Shown piece after piece: positions 46,029-58,096 of a stretch of DNA of 64,000 nt. Below the pieces are notes generated by a model. The model was not told the origin of the DNA, did not search any database, and was given only the letters and a program-made list of their open reading frames with translations. Positions within the stretch are counted from its first letter, which is position 1, and the number at the start of each line of letters is the position of its first letter. Origin of the DNA: Notolepis coatsorum (Eukaryota > Chordata > Actinopteri > Aulopiformes > Paralepididae); contig OZ020586.1 of NCBI GenBank assembly GCA_963971535.1, positions 77,769,412 through 77,833,411 of the forward strand, in the 5' to 3' direction. A program made the translations under genes and the position numbers.

Positions 46029-47215
46029 AGTCAGTCTATCAACTAGAGAATGACAACATGTTGTCTAGTGTTAGTCCTTGTATCAAGAGCTCAGTCTATC
46101 AACTAGAGAATGACAACATGTTGTCTAGTGTTAGTCCTTGTATCAAGAGCTCAGTCTATCAACTAGAGAATGACAGCATGTTGTCTAGTGTTAGTCCTTG
46201 TATCAAGAGCTCAGTCTATCAACTAGAGAATGACAACATGTTGTCTAGTGTTAGTCCTTGTATCAAGAGCTCAGTCTATCAACTAGAGAATGACAGCATG
46301 TTGTCTAGTGTTAGTGCTTGTTGTATCAAGAGCTCAGTCAACTAGAGAATGACAGCATGTTGTCTAGTCAGTGTTAGTCCTTGTATCAAGAGCTCAGTCA
46401 GTCAACTAGAGAATGACAGCATGTTGTCTAGTCAGTGTTAGTCCTTGTATCAAGAGCTCAGTCAGTCAACTAGAGAATGACAGCACGTTGTCTATGTTAG
46501 TCCTTGTATCAAGAGCTCAGTCAATCAACTAGAGAATGACAACATGTTGTCTAGTGTTAGTCCTTGTATCCAGAGCTCAGTCAGTCAACTAGAGAATGAC
46601 AGCATGTTGAGTGTTAGTCCTTGTATCAAGAGCTCAGTCAACTAGAGAATGACAGCATGTTGTCTAGTCAGTGTTAGTCGTTGTATCAAGAGCTCAGTCA
46701 GTCAACTAGAGAATGACAGCATGTTGTCTAGTCAGTGTTAGTCCTTGTATCAATAGCTCAGTCAGTCAACTAGAGAATGACAGCACGTTGTCTATGTTAG
46801 TCCTTGTATCAAGAGCTCAGTCAATCAACTAGAGAATGACAACATGTTGTCTAGTGTTAGTCCTTGTATCCAGAGCTCAGTCAGTCAACTAGAGAATGAC
46901 AGCACGTTGAGTGTTAGTCCTTGTATCAAGAGCTCAGTCAATCAACTAGAGAATGACAACATGTTGTGTTAGTCCTTGTATCCAAAGCTCAGTCAATCAA
47001 CTAGATAATGACAACATGTTGTGTTAGTCCTTGTATCAAGAGCTCAATCAATCAACTAGAGAATGACAACATGTTGTGTTAGTCCTTGTATCCAGAGCTC
47101 AGTTAGTCGACTAGAGAATGACAGCATGTTGTCTAGTGTTAGTCCTTGTATCCAGAGCTCAGTCAGTCAACTAGAGAATGCCAAAATGTTGTCTAGTGTT
47201 AGTCCTTGTATCCAT
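46029..47215 (+). repeat. Large minisatellite, about 50-60-bp unit
   Basis: More than twenty copies of a unit with CAACTAGAGAATGACAACAT, GTTGTCTAGTGTTAGTCCTT and GTATCAAGAGCTCAGTC. The first five units are exactly 60 bp and nearly identical; later ones lose CTAGT or gain CAGT and form longer repeats of several units. A 114-codon frame across it is a translated repeat, not a gene. Confidence 0.97.
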
Positions 47216-47568
47216 GACAACACATCTACATATAGGCCATAACTAAGGTGAAGCCCGTTATCGTTTCATCCCGTTCCGGACTACACAATTTTCATTCTGG
47301 GTGAAAGATCTATTGGTGTAGATTTAGGAATAAAAAGTTCTCCATTTAAAATCTACCCGGTTTTGCGCAATTATAATTTTAACGTCGGGACTAGATCTTT
47401 CCTCGCGAATGGATACTTGGTCACCGCATAGATATTTTGATGTAATTGGTGCGAGTTCTGTCACGTGTCTTGCGCTCGACCAATAGCAGCTCTCTTTGTT
47501 GCGAGGATACATCGGGTGACAACAAATAGACATCCACAGAGTAACGTTACATCTCGACGAGTACAGAA
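47216..47568 (+). promoter_or_regulatory. Possible promoter of the downstream gene-like fragment
   Basis: Unique sequence with an E-box CACGTG (47463), a CCAAT box (47480-47485 region) and GGTGACAACAAA shortly before the coding-like stretch. The assignment is tentative. Confidence 0.3.
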
Positions 47569-47937
47569 GAAGACGAAAATGGACAAAAAACACCTTCTAA
47601 AGTTCGCAAAAAGGTTTCTAAACAATGTTTTATGCATCTCACGTCCGTTCAGAAAAAATTTGTACAAGATTTTCACAGGGATAGATATAGAAACTGCGTC
47701 GAACGGTGGCTTATTAACCTACCAGGCGAGAATTATACCATTGCGGAGACATACAAACATTGTTTGGAGATAGATTTTGCCAATGTTCCTGGAGATGCTG
47801 GTTTTCACGCTACTTGCGTTTTATCAACAAAAAACGCCTGGATATAGCTGAGAAACGGGCCACAACGTGTTCTGGAGCTCAAGATGTGGATACACTATTT
47901 GATGCTGTGCTGAGAGACAGTTTAGCTGTGTTTTTAT
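47569..47937 (+). pseudogene. Gene-like fragment with FHATC motif (unknown mobile-element protein)
   Basis: A coding-like stretch begins TPSKVRKKVSKQCFMHL, continues FHRDRYRNCVERWLINLPGE and ends, after a frame change near 47815, with LRFINKKRLDIAEKRATTC and DTLFDAVLRDSLAVFL before a stop. GFHATC followed by RF and KKRL resembles a His-Cys motif I associate with multicopy, transposon-linked fish proteins, but I cannot name the family. Its last 100 bp recurs at 57640-57700 (inverted) and 61505-61590, showing that it is part of a dispersed element. Pseudogene status rests on the frame break and the lack of other exons. Confidence 0.5.
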
Positions 47938-48034
47938 AGTTTACATAACTAGCATTCTAGTTTTCTTCCATCTAGTTTTATTGTTTACAGTGATGTTTAT
48001 GTAGCTCTGCTAGTTCATAGTGATGTTTAAGGTA

Positions 48035-48612
48035 TGTAATGGGAAATATCTATGGACTAAACAATGAGCCGTTTACAAATCATTCTGAGTCATTATTAAT
48101 AATAGGAAAGTTTATTTACAAATAAGAAGAAAAGTTATTTCACCGCGGCCACAATGAAAGTTCAATTTACAGTCAGAGACCCATGTTCGCACAGTGGCCC
48201 CTGGTCATAAAGTGACCAAGAGTCCTGTTCAGACATATGTTAAATACACAGTTGTCAGACGTAACATATTATATCAGATATGACATGACGTACATTAAGA
48301 TGACACATAGATTTAACATAGAAGAGAGAATAAAAACAGAAGATAAGTCTAAAGGTTTATCGTCCCTGAGACAAAACTGGAGTCAAGATTAAAGAAGAAA
48401 AGAACAAGATGTGATTTACTTGAAAATGTCTATCTGTCCTATACCCTTGAGGCTTGAGGTTGTTATCACTGAACGTCAGCCAGACTGTCGCCCTAGTGTC
48501 TTTGAGCTCTGCTAGTTGACCTATATTAAACTAGTCAAGGCTATTGAATATGTATGATAGAATATGCATTTCAACACAGATCTATAATGACATGATAATA
48601 TATTCCACGACA
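48035..48612 (-). repeat. LTR of the composite element (3' LTR in its own sense)
   Basis: Plus-strand ends TGTAATGGG and CCACGACA. Confidence 0.95.
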
Positions 48613-48626
48613 GTTCCCTCCTCTTG
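48613..48626 (-). other. Polypurine tract
   Basis: Minus strand AAGAGGAGGGAAC directly upstream of the LTR. Confidence 0.75.
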
Positions 48627-49129
48627 ATAATATTAATCACAATCATTATCACTTCATAAAGACAACAAAAAATATTATCATTAAACCAAAAAATAACACA
48701 AATTATAATAACTCAGCAAAAACTATTTTTATTATCTAAAAAACCAAAAGGCCCTCTGCACAGACCCCGTTTCACGTGCAAAAGAGAAATTGCCATAACA
48801 GCAACCATCATTAGCGTCTCTTTGCAAATGTCCAGACGTGGTCGGAGGACTCAATAGTACAGTCCAGCCTCTGGTTTTGTCAAGGCCATACTTCTCCCAC
48901 CACCAAGCTGAAAAATTGAAATCACAAAAGAAAAACAGGAGAGTATCTTGCAGAAGAATAATTCCCCTTATTCAAAACAAAAACATTCTCACACAACCCT
49001 TTCAGTAGAGCGAAAACAGATTACAGCAAGAACACGTTACTGCATTCCCTCAGTGGCCGGGAGATAGCCAAAACAAAACAAACCTACAATTTGGAAAAAC
49101 ATCTCCATTCTTTAACAAAGTTCAGTACA

Positions 49130-49330
49130 TTACTACTTAATATTTCCGAGATAATGTAATGTGATGTGGGTCAGACTTGCCTCTTAATCAGTTGTTGAAT
49201 CTCAGGCAGGTCCCCCCTCTCCGCCACCAAACGCCCCCGGGCCGATCCAGTCCGATGGTTCCCTCGTCGTTGCAGATGGTCTGTTCTCTCGCACTGTCCC
49301 TGGTTCGTTTTCACAACTGAAAACAGGCTA
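49130..49330. other. Possible coding remnant of the LTR element
   Basis: On the minus strand a short frame ends AERGDLPEIQQLIKRQV before a stop. I cannot match it to a known Gag, Pol or Env, so this is only noted. Confidence 0.2.
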
Positions 49331-49487
49331 ACTGTCTTATCCTCCGACGTTAAAAGCTTGTTGATGAATCGCAGTTAGGATTGAACTGTCTCTTAGTTCT
49401 TTATCTTCGACCAATGATTCGGCCAGTGATGGCCCAGCTGTGGTCAGCTGTTGGGCAGTGTCTGATGTAGCTCATAGCTGCGTCGTC

Positions 49488-49610
49488 GTGTCCAGCTGCA
49501 GGCCAGAGCAGTAGGCCAGCTGCAGGCTAGAGTAGTAGGCCAGCTGCAGGCTAGAGTAGTAGGCCAGCTGCAGGCTAGAGTAGTAGGCCCGCTGCAGGCT
49601 AGAGCAGGCT
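49488..49610. repeat. 24-bp minisatellite
   Basis: Five copies of GTAGGCCAGCTGCAGGCTAG. Confidence 0.93.
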
Positions 49611-50832
49611 GGCTGGTATATGCTTCTCCGGGAACAGCTTCCTCTCACTGAGGCAGTGGTCAGTAGGGCCTGGCGGTCATTTGTTTGGCACAGAGACGGA
49701 GGACCCCCCCCTGAGAAACTACAAAGGAGAGGGGTACATATAGGTGTACGCGGGAGAGAAGAGACAAAAGAGAGATATGAGTGGCTGGCTGTAATCTCCT
49801 TTTCTTTCCTTTTTTTCCCCCTCAGCCACGCTTAAAAAATATTTGCCCGTTACCACACATTATAGACAGTTACACACTAAAACGGTAGAAAGGGTCCACT
49901 CCAGGCTTGAAGTTAGGACATTCTATAGTACCTCGATCAGCTCCAACGAGCAGGCAGATTCCCTAAGTCATGACAACAAAAAACAACGTCTCTAAGAGTC
50001 TCGTCTGCAAACAGGTCATAATGATCTCTGCAGGTCACATGAAATTAGATGATCGCCGTTGCTAGCAGCTACTAAACATGCAAGTACTGAACAGGTAAAT
50101 TCTCCCGACTCACGGAAAAAGAGAGAAAAAGAAATAACAATAAAAATCAAAGCAATATAGTTCAAAAAATTACTGAAAACAACCACGTGCACTCCTGTGA
50201 CATACGAATAAGATTAAAGAGAGAGAAAGAAATAAAAAATAAAAAAAACTGTGGTCCCGAGTCTTGGTTTTGATCAGAGGACTCTTTATGTTTTTCATTT
50301 CTGTTGAGGGGACTTTATTTTAGGCAGCTGGCTGATGTCATAAATGACAGCAAAAAGTATTGAAGGATTAAGACATCTAGCCTATACATGGATTAAAGAA
50401 GGCAGCGCCGTGTTCCTGTTTCAGAAGAAATGTGAGTAAGAGATCATTATTCTGCGCTACAAGCATGTCTTCACTATACAAAGAGAAAAGCATCACCGGT
50501 TGTTTTACCAGCTCGGTGCGGCTCGCAAGCCAAAACGCAACCATGTGCACGCTTTGAATGCGAGTAAATCTGGCAACTTCTGGGAACTCTTGGCCTTAAT
50601 ACAAACTAGCTCTCCATTGGTCTGACGTGTCTAGGGAATGCCATGCCAAAAACCTTTGACCCGTGTAAATGCAAAACACAGTACATATTATGTTAGGTAA
50701 GGGCTGAGGTCATTGTGAACTTTGGAACTTTGAACTAAATAATTGTCTTTCTATATGTAATTAATCGATTTACTTATTGTATGATAGCGCACATAATTCC
50801 AGTAGGTCCCTTTAGACCTAGTGTCGCCTAGG

Positions 50833-50981
50833 CAGGGGCGTAGCTGGGGGGGGGTAGCTTAGGATGATTCCAAGGGCCCAGCACTGAGGGGGCCCCCCAA
50901 ATTTTTTTTTTTTTTTTTTTTTTTACTAGACATCACTCAGGTGTATTATTGATGCTCTCATTGATACTATGTTTGTTTCTG

Positions 50982-51021
<40 letters not shown>

Positions 51022-51267
51022 TGCATTGGTCCATTGGTCCATTCATTGAAGATGAACGCAATGCGACATCCTTTACTAGGCTCACCCACCAACAGTGCAG
51101 GTGCTGAACTGCTGATCCGAATGTATAGGTAAAAACCATATTATGCGTTTTCATCAATAAAAAAATGGCCAAACATTTTTCGCTCGCGCGCTTAAGCGCG
51201 CTCGCATACACTGGGGGCCTACAAATACATTCTTTCATGGGGCCCAGAATCTGGAGCTACACCCCTG
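50833..51267. mobile_element. hAT MITE inside the LTR element
   Basis: Ends CAGGGGCGTAGCTGG and complement of CAGGGGTGTAGCTCC. CGCCTAGG is duplicated at 50825-50832 and 51268-51275. It includes a T homopolymer and a (GT)n tract (50984-51019) and has no coding capacity. Confidence 0.93.
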
Positions 51268-51279
51268 CGCCTAGGTCTA

Positions 51280-51440
51280 GGTCAAACTGCCCAGTGTGTC
51301 TGTCCAGAGGCACCAAGCCCCCAGTAGCACTGCAGTGTTTGGACTTCCTTTTACGGCATGAAGCACACCCTCAGAAGGCTCACACCGAACCAAGCATTTC
51401 ACTGTAATGTACCTGTATGTACCTTAATAAAACTTGAACT
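51280..51440 (+). mobile_element. Retroposon 3' end
   Basis: AAGCATTTCACTGTAATGTA and CCTTAATAAAACTTGAACTT are typical of fish non-LTR retroposon 3' ends. Confidence 0.5.
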
Positions 51441-51565
51441 TAAATGAAGAATTATGAATTTAAACCCCTTTTCTAATTTTCTCTGTGTCTCATCCTCCTC
51501 CTCTCTCCTTGCTTGCCATCTTGTCTCGCTCATAATCCAATGGCTAACCTTTCTCAGAAGAACGT

Positions 51566-51826
51566 TTGTTTATATCGAATGATGTTCTAGCTAAGAATGT
51601 AAACATTCTCTCGCTGGCAGTGAGCTGCCCGCCACTAGACTGCTTCAGATGCAATCAGGTTCATTCCTATTTTACTAGGTCAGCTGATGATGGACAGATT
51701 CTGTCACCACGTCCAAAATCAAATGCTTTAAAAAGGACTGTTGTTTATCGTGCCATCAATCATTGGAATAACTGCCCACTGAACATAAGTAAATTGAATA
51801 GTAAAGTGTGTCTTTCAAATACCACC
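51566..51826 (+). pseudogene. LINE ORF2 C-terminus fragment
   Basis: Reads SPRPKSNALKRTVVYRAINHWNNCPLN in part; the VYRAINHWNN pattern matches FIFRALTLWNN at 28585-28791 and is typical of the end of non-LTR reverse transcriptase proteins. 5'-truncated, with only about 85 codons. Confidence 0.65.
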
Positions 51827-52407
51827 TGAGAATGCACTACTTAAATATGTGTGCACAATATTCTGATATTGATAATGATGTCTACAATGTTTACTGTTTT
51901 TAGATTATCATTGTGATTGTCATAATCTCATGTTGTTATGTTTATAAACCAAATATACATCGAAAAAAACTCTGTTTCCCCCCCCCCTATGAGTCTAACA
52001 ACCCCAGAATCATAAATCATATTTGGTTTCTTAATAGGCCCCCTCCTCTTGCTCCCATCGAACCTGTCTCAATGACCACTGTATAGCAAACGGACCTTCT
52101 ATCCATGATTGAATGAGTTTGAGCAAAATGAAACTGGACACATGCCCTCTGTCTGGCTCTTTGTCATCCTTTTAACATGTACATGTATTATTAATGTACC
52201 TTGCCCCGCAGTACCAAGTACAAAATGTTAATAAAGTGTGAGGAAAATAAACCGGAAACCTAATAAAAAAAATATAAAAATAAATGCAGTGAAATCATAA
52301 TCAAAATAAAGACCAAAACCTACACTATCCCCATTGGAAGGGAGACCCCAGCACAGGATAAACTAGGCAAAATAATCCAGATCGACTGATCACATGATGT
52401 ACTAGAG

Positions 52408-53945
52408 CAGGGGTTCTCAACCTTTCTGCTGCCAAGGCACCCCTGTGTCCAAAAAAATAAAAAATAAAGAAAATTCCAGGGCACCCCTACATACGACAAA
52501 GATTTTTCCGGTCCTGTCTTTTTTGCTACAATGATGACAAAAGTGCTTGCAAAATAACGTTTATTTAACCTATTGAAACCGGGAAACACATTTGTGTGTA
52601 TATGCAGGCTATATAATGCAAAAAAATAAAAATATCAATAAAGTGCTCTGTTGCAGCTGTAATGGCCATGTTTTGTCTGTAAATGTCTGATTAACTTGGA
52701 GGGTGCCAAAGACTTGTTGGACACATTGTGGTTGTGGTGAGCTTTTGCTCCCAGGGAATACAACAAAGCCATAATTAAGGTAACCATCTTCATATTTCCG
52801 ACATTTTGCCAGTTTTGGTTTAGCCGAACATTTTAGCTTTTTATTATTAACAGCTTCTGTGTCATCATCTTCTGTGTCCAAGACTGGGTCAATCTCAGCG
52901 GTCGAATTGGTACTGGAAGGTACTGAATTGGTATTGGTAACTGTAACCTGTTTCGATGGACGAGTCAAAAACTTGTCCATTTTGTGTGAAAATTCAGCTT
53001 TGCGTTTCACGTTGGAAATATTATTCCAGCTAGGTGACGATTGATTATGACATCACATCCTGTCATTCTTTGTTGATGGTCAGCAATACAATGTTGACGT
53101 ATAAAACAGCTATATATAAATGTAATCTGCAGAGTGCCTTTTACTGTTTATCTGTTAAATACAGCTTTCATCCATTCATTCACATTTTGTATCATAATAA
53201 TCATTCTCGAAGACACTATGACGTCACGAGACCGCCGCCATCTTGGTATTGGGGAAACAAACGGATTTCTACCATCAAATGTATGCGTTGAGCTCCGTCT
53301 TTATTACCTATTTTATCACATTCCTGTTAATTTCATAACCTTTTCATATAATTTGTTTTGAAAATATTGAGGCCAACATGGCATTTCACTATTTCGAAAG
53401 CCTTTCTGGTGATTCTAAGTGCATGTCCCCCCCCCCCCCAAGCCGACAGAAAGTTAAAAAGACAGGAAGTTGACTTCGAGAATTACACAGCAGCTGATAC
53501 CCTTACTTGGTCTGCTCCCCCCATGAACTTTCCATAACGTGTCTTGATAAATCCATTTGATTAGATCCAGCACTGAATGCATTTAGTGATTATCACGACA
53601 GCCGCTTTGTATTTCCTTGATAACCATAACGGACCAGAGCCACGAGCCGGCTCTGTAACGGAGATAGGACCCCGGAGTGGCGTCACACGAATGCGACTGC
53701 TCAGTGGAAATGCGTTGGAAAATCTGTTGGTAAAAGCAATGACGCCTGCCGCGGACGTTAAGTTGGTAAAGTTTCTACACTAACTTTACGAAACGTGTGA
53801 AGACATTTTGATCGACTTCTTTTTTAGTTCATGTTATTAGATTAGGCACTTATTGTATACACATGAAGCACTAGATAGACTATTTGTTTAGTTAAATAGT
53901 TGTTCTTAAAGAAACATTCCCATCAGGCATCTCGCGGAACCCCTG
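52408..53945 (-). mobile_element. hAT-like insertion with CAGGGGTTC ends
   Basis: The left end is CAGGGGTTCTCAACCTTTCT; the right end is the complement of CAGGGGTTCCGCGAGATG, sharing 9 bp. No 8-bp duplication is visible, so a deletion at one edge is likely. It carries the transposase fragment at 52609-53010 and a C homopolymer at 53430. Confidence 0.65.
52609..53010 (-). pseudogene. hAT transposase N-terminal fragment
   Basis: Begins MKRKAEFSHKMDKFL, followed by a Ser/Thr/Asp-rich linker and KCRKYEDGYLNYGFVV, the entry to a BED-type finger in ZBED5/FAM200-like transposases. The expected C-x2-C pair is not preserved (PQPQCVQQVFG), and the frame then ends in low-complexity residues. Inactive remnant. 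Confidence 0.55.
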
Positions 53946-54262
53946 TGTGCCCTGTGGTGTGCAGGCAATCTACCCGTTATGTCAGTCCTCTGACCACCCG
54001 CTTATTGTAAACAATGATGCATGTAATTGTGTCACTACTGAGGAATGTAGTTAAGCTATATGTTGTATTCATTTTGTTAGCTATTTAGCCAATGTTGTTA
54101 TCAGTGAACGAACACCACCAAACGTTACTGATCTCTAATCCTCATTTAGCAGCCCAATTTCTCCGGCAGTAGCAAGTAAAACAACATACGTTACACTACC
54201 CATAACGCTACTCGGTTAAAAGTAAACACCACTATTGAGAAATGTAGTTAAGCTATATGTGG

Positions 54263-56666
54263 AACCAGGGGTACGTTACCATACTTAAGTACTGTTTTGG
54301 GGGGGAAAAGTCGAGGGATTGTTGAGTGCAGGGGACAGAGAGGTAAGTTGGCCCCCTGCCCTTGTTCATTGAGTTGTTCAGGGGAAGCTATAGGAGACCA
54401 GAGTACACAGACAGCGGAAGATTTCTATGTAATATAACAGTGCAGCGGTCAGCGTGCACCTGCCTGTGGAGCAAGCAGGTCCATGCATCAACAAGTTGGG
54501 ATACGCGCTCGATTTTGGAAAATGGATTGCATGTTCGGGGCCCTGTGCTACAGTATGCACTTGTTTCTATTCTATGCTGCATTTAATAAAAATAATTACC
54601 CATATTTGTGCCTTTATGGCTGCTTTCTTTTTTCTTTTTTTTTATGTTGATTCAAAGCAGGGTATATATTGAAATGTATTTAAATCGCAGTCTCAAAGGT
54701 ATACCTAACCCTATACACTTCATGATCACTTTAAAATCACCCATTTGGAGTTAGATACCCTAAACCCTCAGAGGCCCCTGTTAAACATACTGCTTAGTAT
54801 AAGTACATAAACACATATAGGCCTCATTAATATGAGCAAGCGTCAGCATAGCCGAGCTTTGCGTATGTAACCTCAAATAACCTCAAATGTATATACTCTC
54901 TTTTTTAGACTCTCCTTGTATCACAAACAGTACTATATTTGTAACTCTGGTATGTCATAAATGTATAGCTGAATTGAAAAGTCTTTCTCTGGTCTGCATC
55001 CCCTTAACAATCGTGTGTAGCCCTGATGCCCAAGTGTGTGTGCGTCTGTGTGTGTGTGAGTGTATATATTTGACCATCAAGTACAATCACATGCTAGCAT
55101 GTTCTCTCCAGGGACCAGTACGATTTTACCTATTGTTTTGATTTCTGATTTTGCCCAGCTATTTTTATGCTTAACGTTGTGTGTTAATATGATATGACAG
55201 AATGTACTGCACAACTGTGGACCCAAGAATGAGAAAGTGGTCATGGAACAGAATAGGCAGGTGTAGATTTGTTCACTGACAATTGGTGTTAATTTTTGCA
55301 GCCCTTTCACACTGTGCTCTTCTATGACTACAGCCAGCGGATCAAGCCTGTTACAAATCTGATAGGGTTTTTTCCAATGGAAATATATAATGAGATTTGT
55401 TCAACCAGAATAACGAGAATATTTCAACCGAAATAATGAGAATATTTCAACCAGAATTGTTCATCCCCTGTCATAACGTGCCTGCATGCAAACATGTTTG
55501 TGTCAGATACTCTGCCTGCCATCATCATGTCCTCAGATGCCTTCCAGCCGTGCCCCCCCAGCCAATGCGCTGCCGGCCTCCGTCCCGCCTCGCAACTCTG
55601 TTTTCTTCCGTCTCGGGATGCTCTGCCCCACGGAAGCTGTGAGAAAAGTCCTCACCAGGGCTAACTGTGACTGCCCGACCGTCCAATCTCCTCGCAACGA
55701 GGCCGTTGTCGTGGCGGGACCGGCCGGCAACGCATCCGGGAACCTACAGACGGGAAAGCACCGCCGTGGGGGAAGAAGAAAAATAAAACAAAGTGTCAGG
55801 TTGCTGATACCTCCATTTTAACACGCTTATTTTCTCTTAACAGACAAAAACAAAACAAAACAAAATAAAATATGTGGTAAACAAACAAAATAGTTTCCTC
55901 TAATCACTTGGGAAAAAAGCTCTATAGCAGCGTACACGCACACACGCCCCTATCTTAGTTTCATCTAGAAACAACTGCAGTTTGACCAGATAAGGTGTTT
56001 AGAAACTTAGTCACACAAGAAAAACAACTGTCCTCTGTCTATGGCATTCCCCCACGCACGGTCACCTTCCCGCCTATCTGTGAAAGAAAAACAACCATAT
56101 AAAAACAGAATCAGTGCTAAAAGATAACCCACGCCTAAATATCGGGACTCTTGCATGACTATTTCCAACATACATCTTACACTTTGCCCACGCCTGTTAT
56201 TTTGGATACAAATGTAATTCTCGCCTTTACTTTCGGAACATACCTTTAAACCCCAAGTGTTCAGAGGAAAAACCGAGAGGGTAACACACAAAAAAGAAAA
56301 ACAATACCAAGTTTTAGTGTTTGTCCCCACCTGGACCCAGAGACTCAACTCTAACCCTACTATGTTCTAGTGTTAGACCTCTAATTATAAATTTAAAAAC
56401 AAAAATGTTTTAAACAGAAATCAGAATGTCAACAGCTCACCGAGTGTTTCTTATCACGCGTTCCCAAGGTTCAAGCCGGAGGTAATAGCAAAACGGACAA
56501 CGCAGGTGGTTCTCCCCCCCTCACAATGCGTGGAGGAGTATGAGACAGGAAAGCGCTTCCCTGGAAACTCAAGATTCACCCTATCCGCAGAGCCCGCTCC
56601 GCGGCCACCTCGACTCCCATCGCTTTAAAATCTAATAAACTAGTTAAAACAAAAAATATCCCATAA
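54263..56666. other. Interior of the LTR element, mostly unassigned
   Basis: 54880-55025 is a fragment of the (TCAA)n-tailed LINE (AAGTCTTTCTCTGGTCTGCA). 55400-55460 has tandem AATATTTCAACC units. 55540-55790 is GC-rich, with a plus-strand frame of 111 codons (55486-55821) of unknown meaning. On the minus strand 56007-56348 is an open frame of 113 codons with two hydrophobic stretches (CFSFLCVTLSVFPL; YLLALILFLYGCF); it lies near the 5' end of the element but matches no Gag that I know. Confidence 0.4.
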
Positions 56667-56681
56667 TTCTTCTCGTCGCCA
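56667..56681 (-). other. Candidate primer-binding site
   Basis: Minus strand TGGCGACGAGAAG, about two bases inside the right-hand LTR. Confidence 0.6.
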
Positions 56682-56683
56682 TC

Positions 56684-57261
56684 TGTAATGGGAAATATCT
56701 ATGGACTAAACGATGAGCCGCTTACAAATCATTCTGAGTCATTATTAATAATAGGAAAGTTTATTTACAAATAAGAAGAAAAGTTATTTCACCGCGGCCA
56801 CAATGAAAGTTCAATTTACAGTCAGAGACCCATGTTCGCACAGTGGCCCCTGGTCATAAAGTGACCAAGAGTCCTGTTCAGACATATGTTAAATACACAG
56901 TTGTCAGACGTAACATATTATATCAGATATGACATGACGTACATTAAGATGACACATAGATTTAACATAGAAGAGAGAATAAAAACAGAAGATAAGTCTA
57001 AAGGTTTATCGTCCCTGAGACAAAACTGGAGTCAAGATTAAAGAAGAAAAGAACAAGATGTGATTTACTTGAAAATGTCTATCTGTCCTATACCCTTGAG
57101 GCTTGAGGTTGTTATCACTGAACGTCAGCCAGACTGTCGCCCTAGTGTCTTTGAGCTCTGCTAGTTGACCTATATTAAACTAGTCAAGGCTATCGAATAT
57201 GTATGATAGAATATGCATTTCAACACAGATCTATAATGACATGATAATATATTCCACGACA
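56684..57261 (-). repeat. LTR of the composite element (5' LTR in its own sense)
   Basis: 578 bp, nearly identical to 48035-48612. Confidence 0.95.
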
Positions 57262-57314
57262 GGTATGTTAGCTTTCAGAACCAATGCTTGTGTTAGTTAC
57301 CCTCACCGTATTTG

Positions 57315-57535
57315 CAAATCTGGTATGTCATAAATGTATAGATGTAGCAGTACTGTATATCTGTATGTCATGTATGTCATATATGTCCTGATTAATTGAA
57401 AATGGGGGACCCTGATGTAAACAAGACGAAAGTCTTTCTCTGGTCTGCATCCCCTTAACAATTGTGTGTATTGAGCTGTACTGTATTGTACCCATTCTGC
57501 AATCTGTTAATAAAGTTTTCAATCAATCACTCAAT
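57315..57535 (+). mobile_element. (TCAA)n-tailed LINE 3' end in the left arm
   Basis: Shares AAGTCTTTCTCTGGTCTGCA, TGAGCTGTACTGTATTGTAC and AATAAAGTTTTCAATCAATC with 37320-37450. The right arm lacks it at the corresponding place, so it arrived after the arms formed. Confidence 0.85.
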
Positions 57536-58096
57536 TCCTCCCCCCACACGCACTAGGTCCTAGTGACTAGGACAATAGAGCTAACATGCACCCCTGGGAG
57601 AGGGGGGGGGGGGGGGGTTGCTAACTAGATGGCATACAGTATCTGAAGAAAACTAGAATGCTAGTTATGTAAACTATAAAAACACAGCTAAACTGTCTCT
57701 CAGCACAGGATCAAATAGTCTATTTTTCATATTAGTGTAGCTAGGCTTAGGTGTCATCAGCCCTTGGCACCAATGTGTGTTCAGCACTATATACTATATA
57801 AGATTACTACCGGTATATACAGTTCTAAAAGGTGTGCAGTGCAATACGATCATTTTAGCTTAGAATATAATAAGATGACTAGAATAAAGATTACTATACA
57901 GTTCTAAAAAAGTGTGCAGTACAGATCAGGATGTAGATATTATAAAGATTGAGGTGGTACTCTCAAGAATATGTGCATATCTTGTGTAATTTTTGCAATT
58001 GTTTATATCTAATTATTATTATTAGAAGAATTGTGGTAGACTTAATGTTGCCAGCTGCATGCTCACATAATTAACTAATTTCACATTTACTGTGAG

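Larger units (their letters stand above)
52133..54262. mobile_element. Second, truncated copy of the 10672-12132 hAT element
   Basis: 52133-52407 matches about 10960-11225 (CCCTCTGTCTGGCT, AACATGTACATGTATTATTA, GATCACATGATGTACT). 53946-54262 matches about 11555-11930 (AACAATGATGCATGTAATTG, GAGAAATGTAGTTAAGCTAT). Both terminal repeats are lost. The middle is replaced by the insertion at 52408-53945. Confidence 0.85.
48035..57261 (-). mobile_element. Composite LTR element, probably non-autonomous
   Basis: Two 578-bp direct repeats (48035-48612 and 56684-57261) differ at about three sites by eye. GGTA is duplicated outside (48031-48034 and 57262-57265). Orientation is minus: on that strand the LTR reads TGTCGTGG to CATTACA, a primer-site candidate (TGGCGACGAGAAG) follows the right-hand LTR, and a purine tract (AAGAGGAGGGAAC) precedes the left-hand one. 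No gag, protease, reverse transcriptase or integrase motif is visible. The 8-kb interior contains hAT, MITE and LINE fragments. Confidence 0.9.

Noticed and set aside
46001..46345. 114-codon frame with repeated YQLENDNMLSSVSPCIKS
   Set aside because: A translated 60-bp minisatellite; the frame is lost where unit length changes.
55486..55821. 111-codon plus-strand frame, basic and Pro-rich
   Set aside because: No homologue recognised, antisense to the LTR element, and no start or splice support; mentioned only as unassigned.
48035..57261. Endogenous retrovirus with env
   Set aside because: No gag, pol or env motif was found on either strand; a 113-codon hydrophobic frame alone is not enough.
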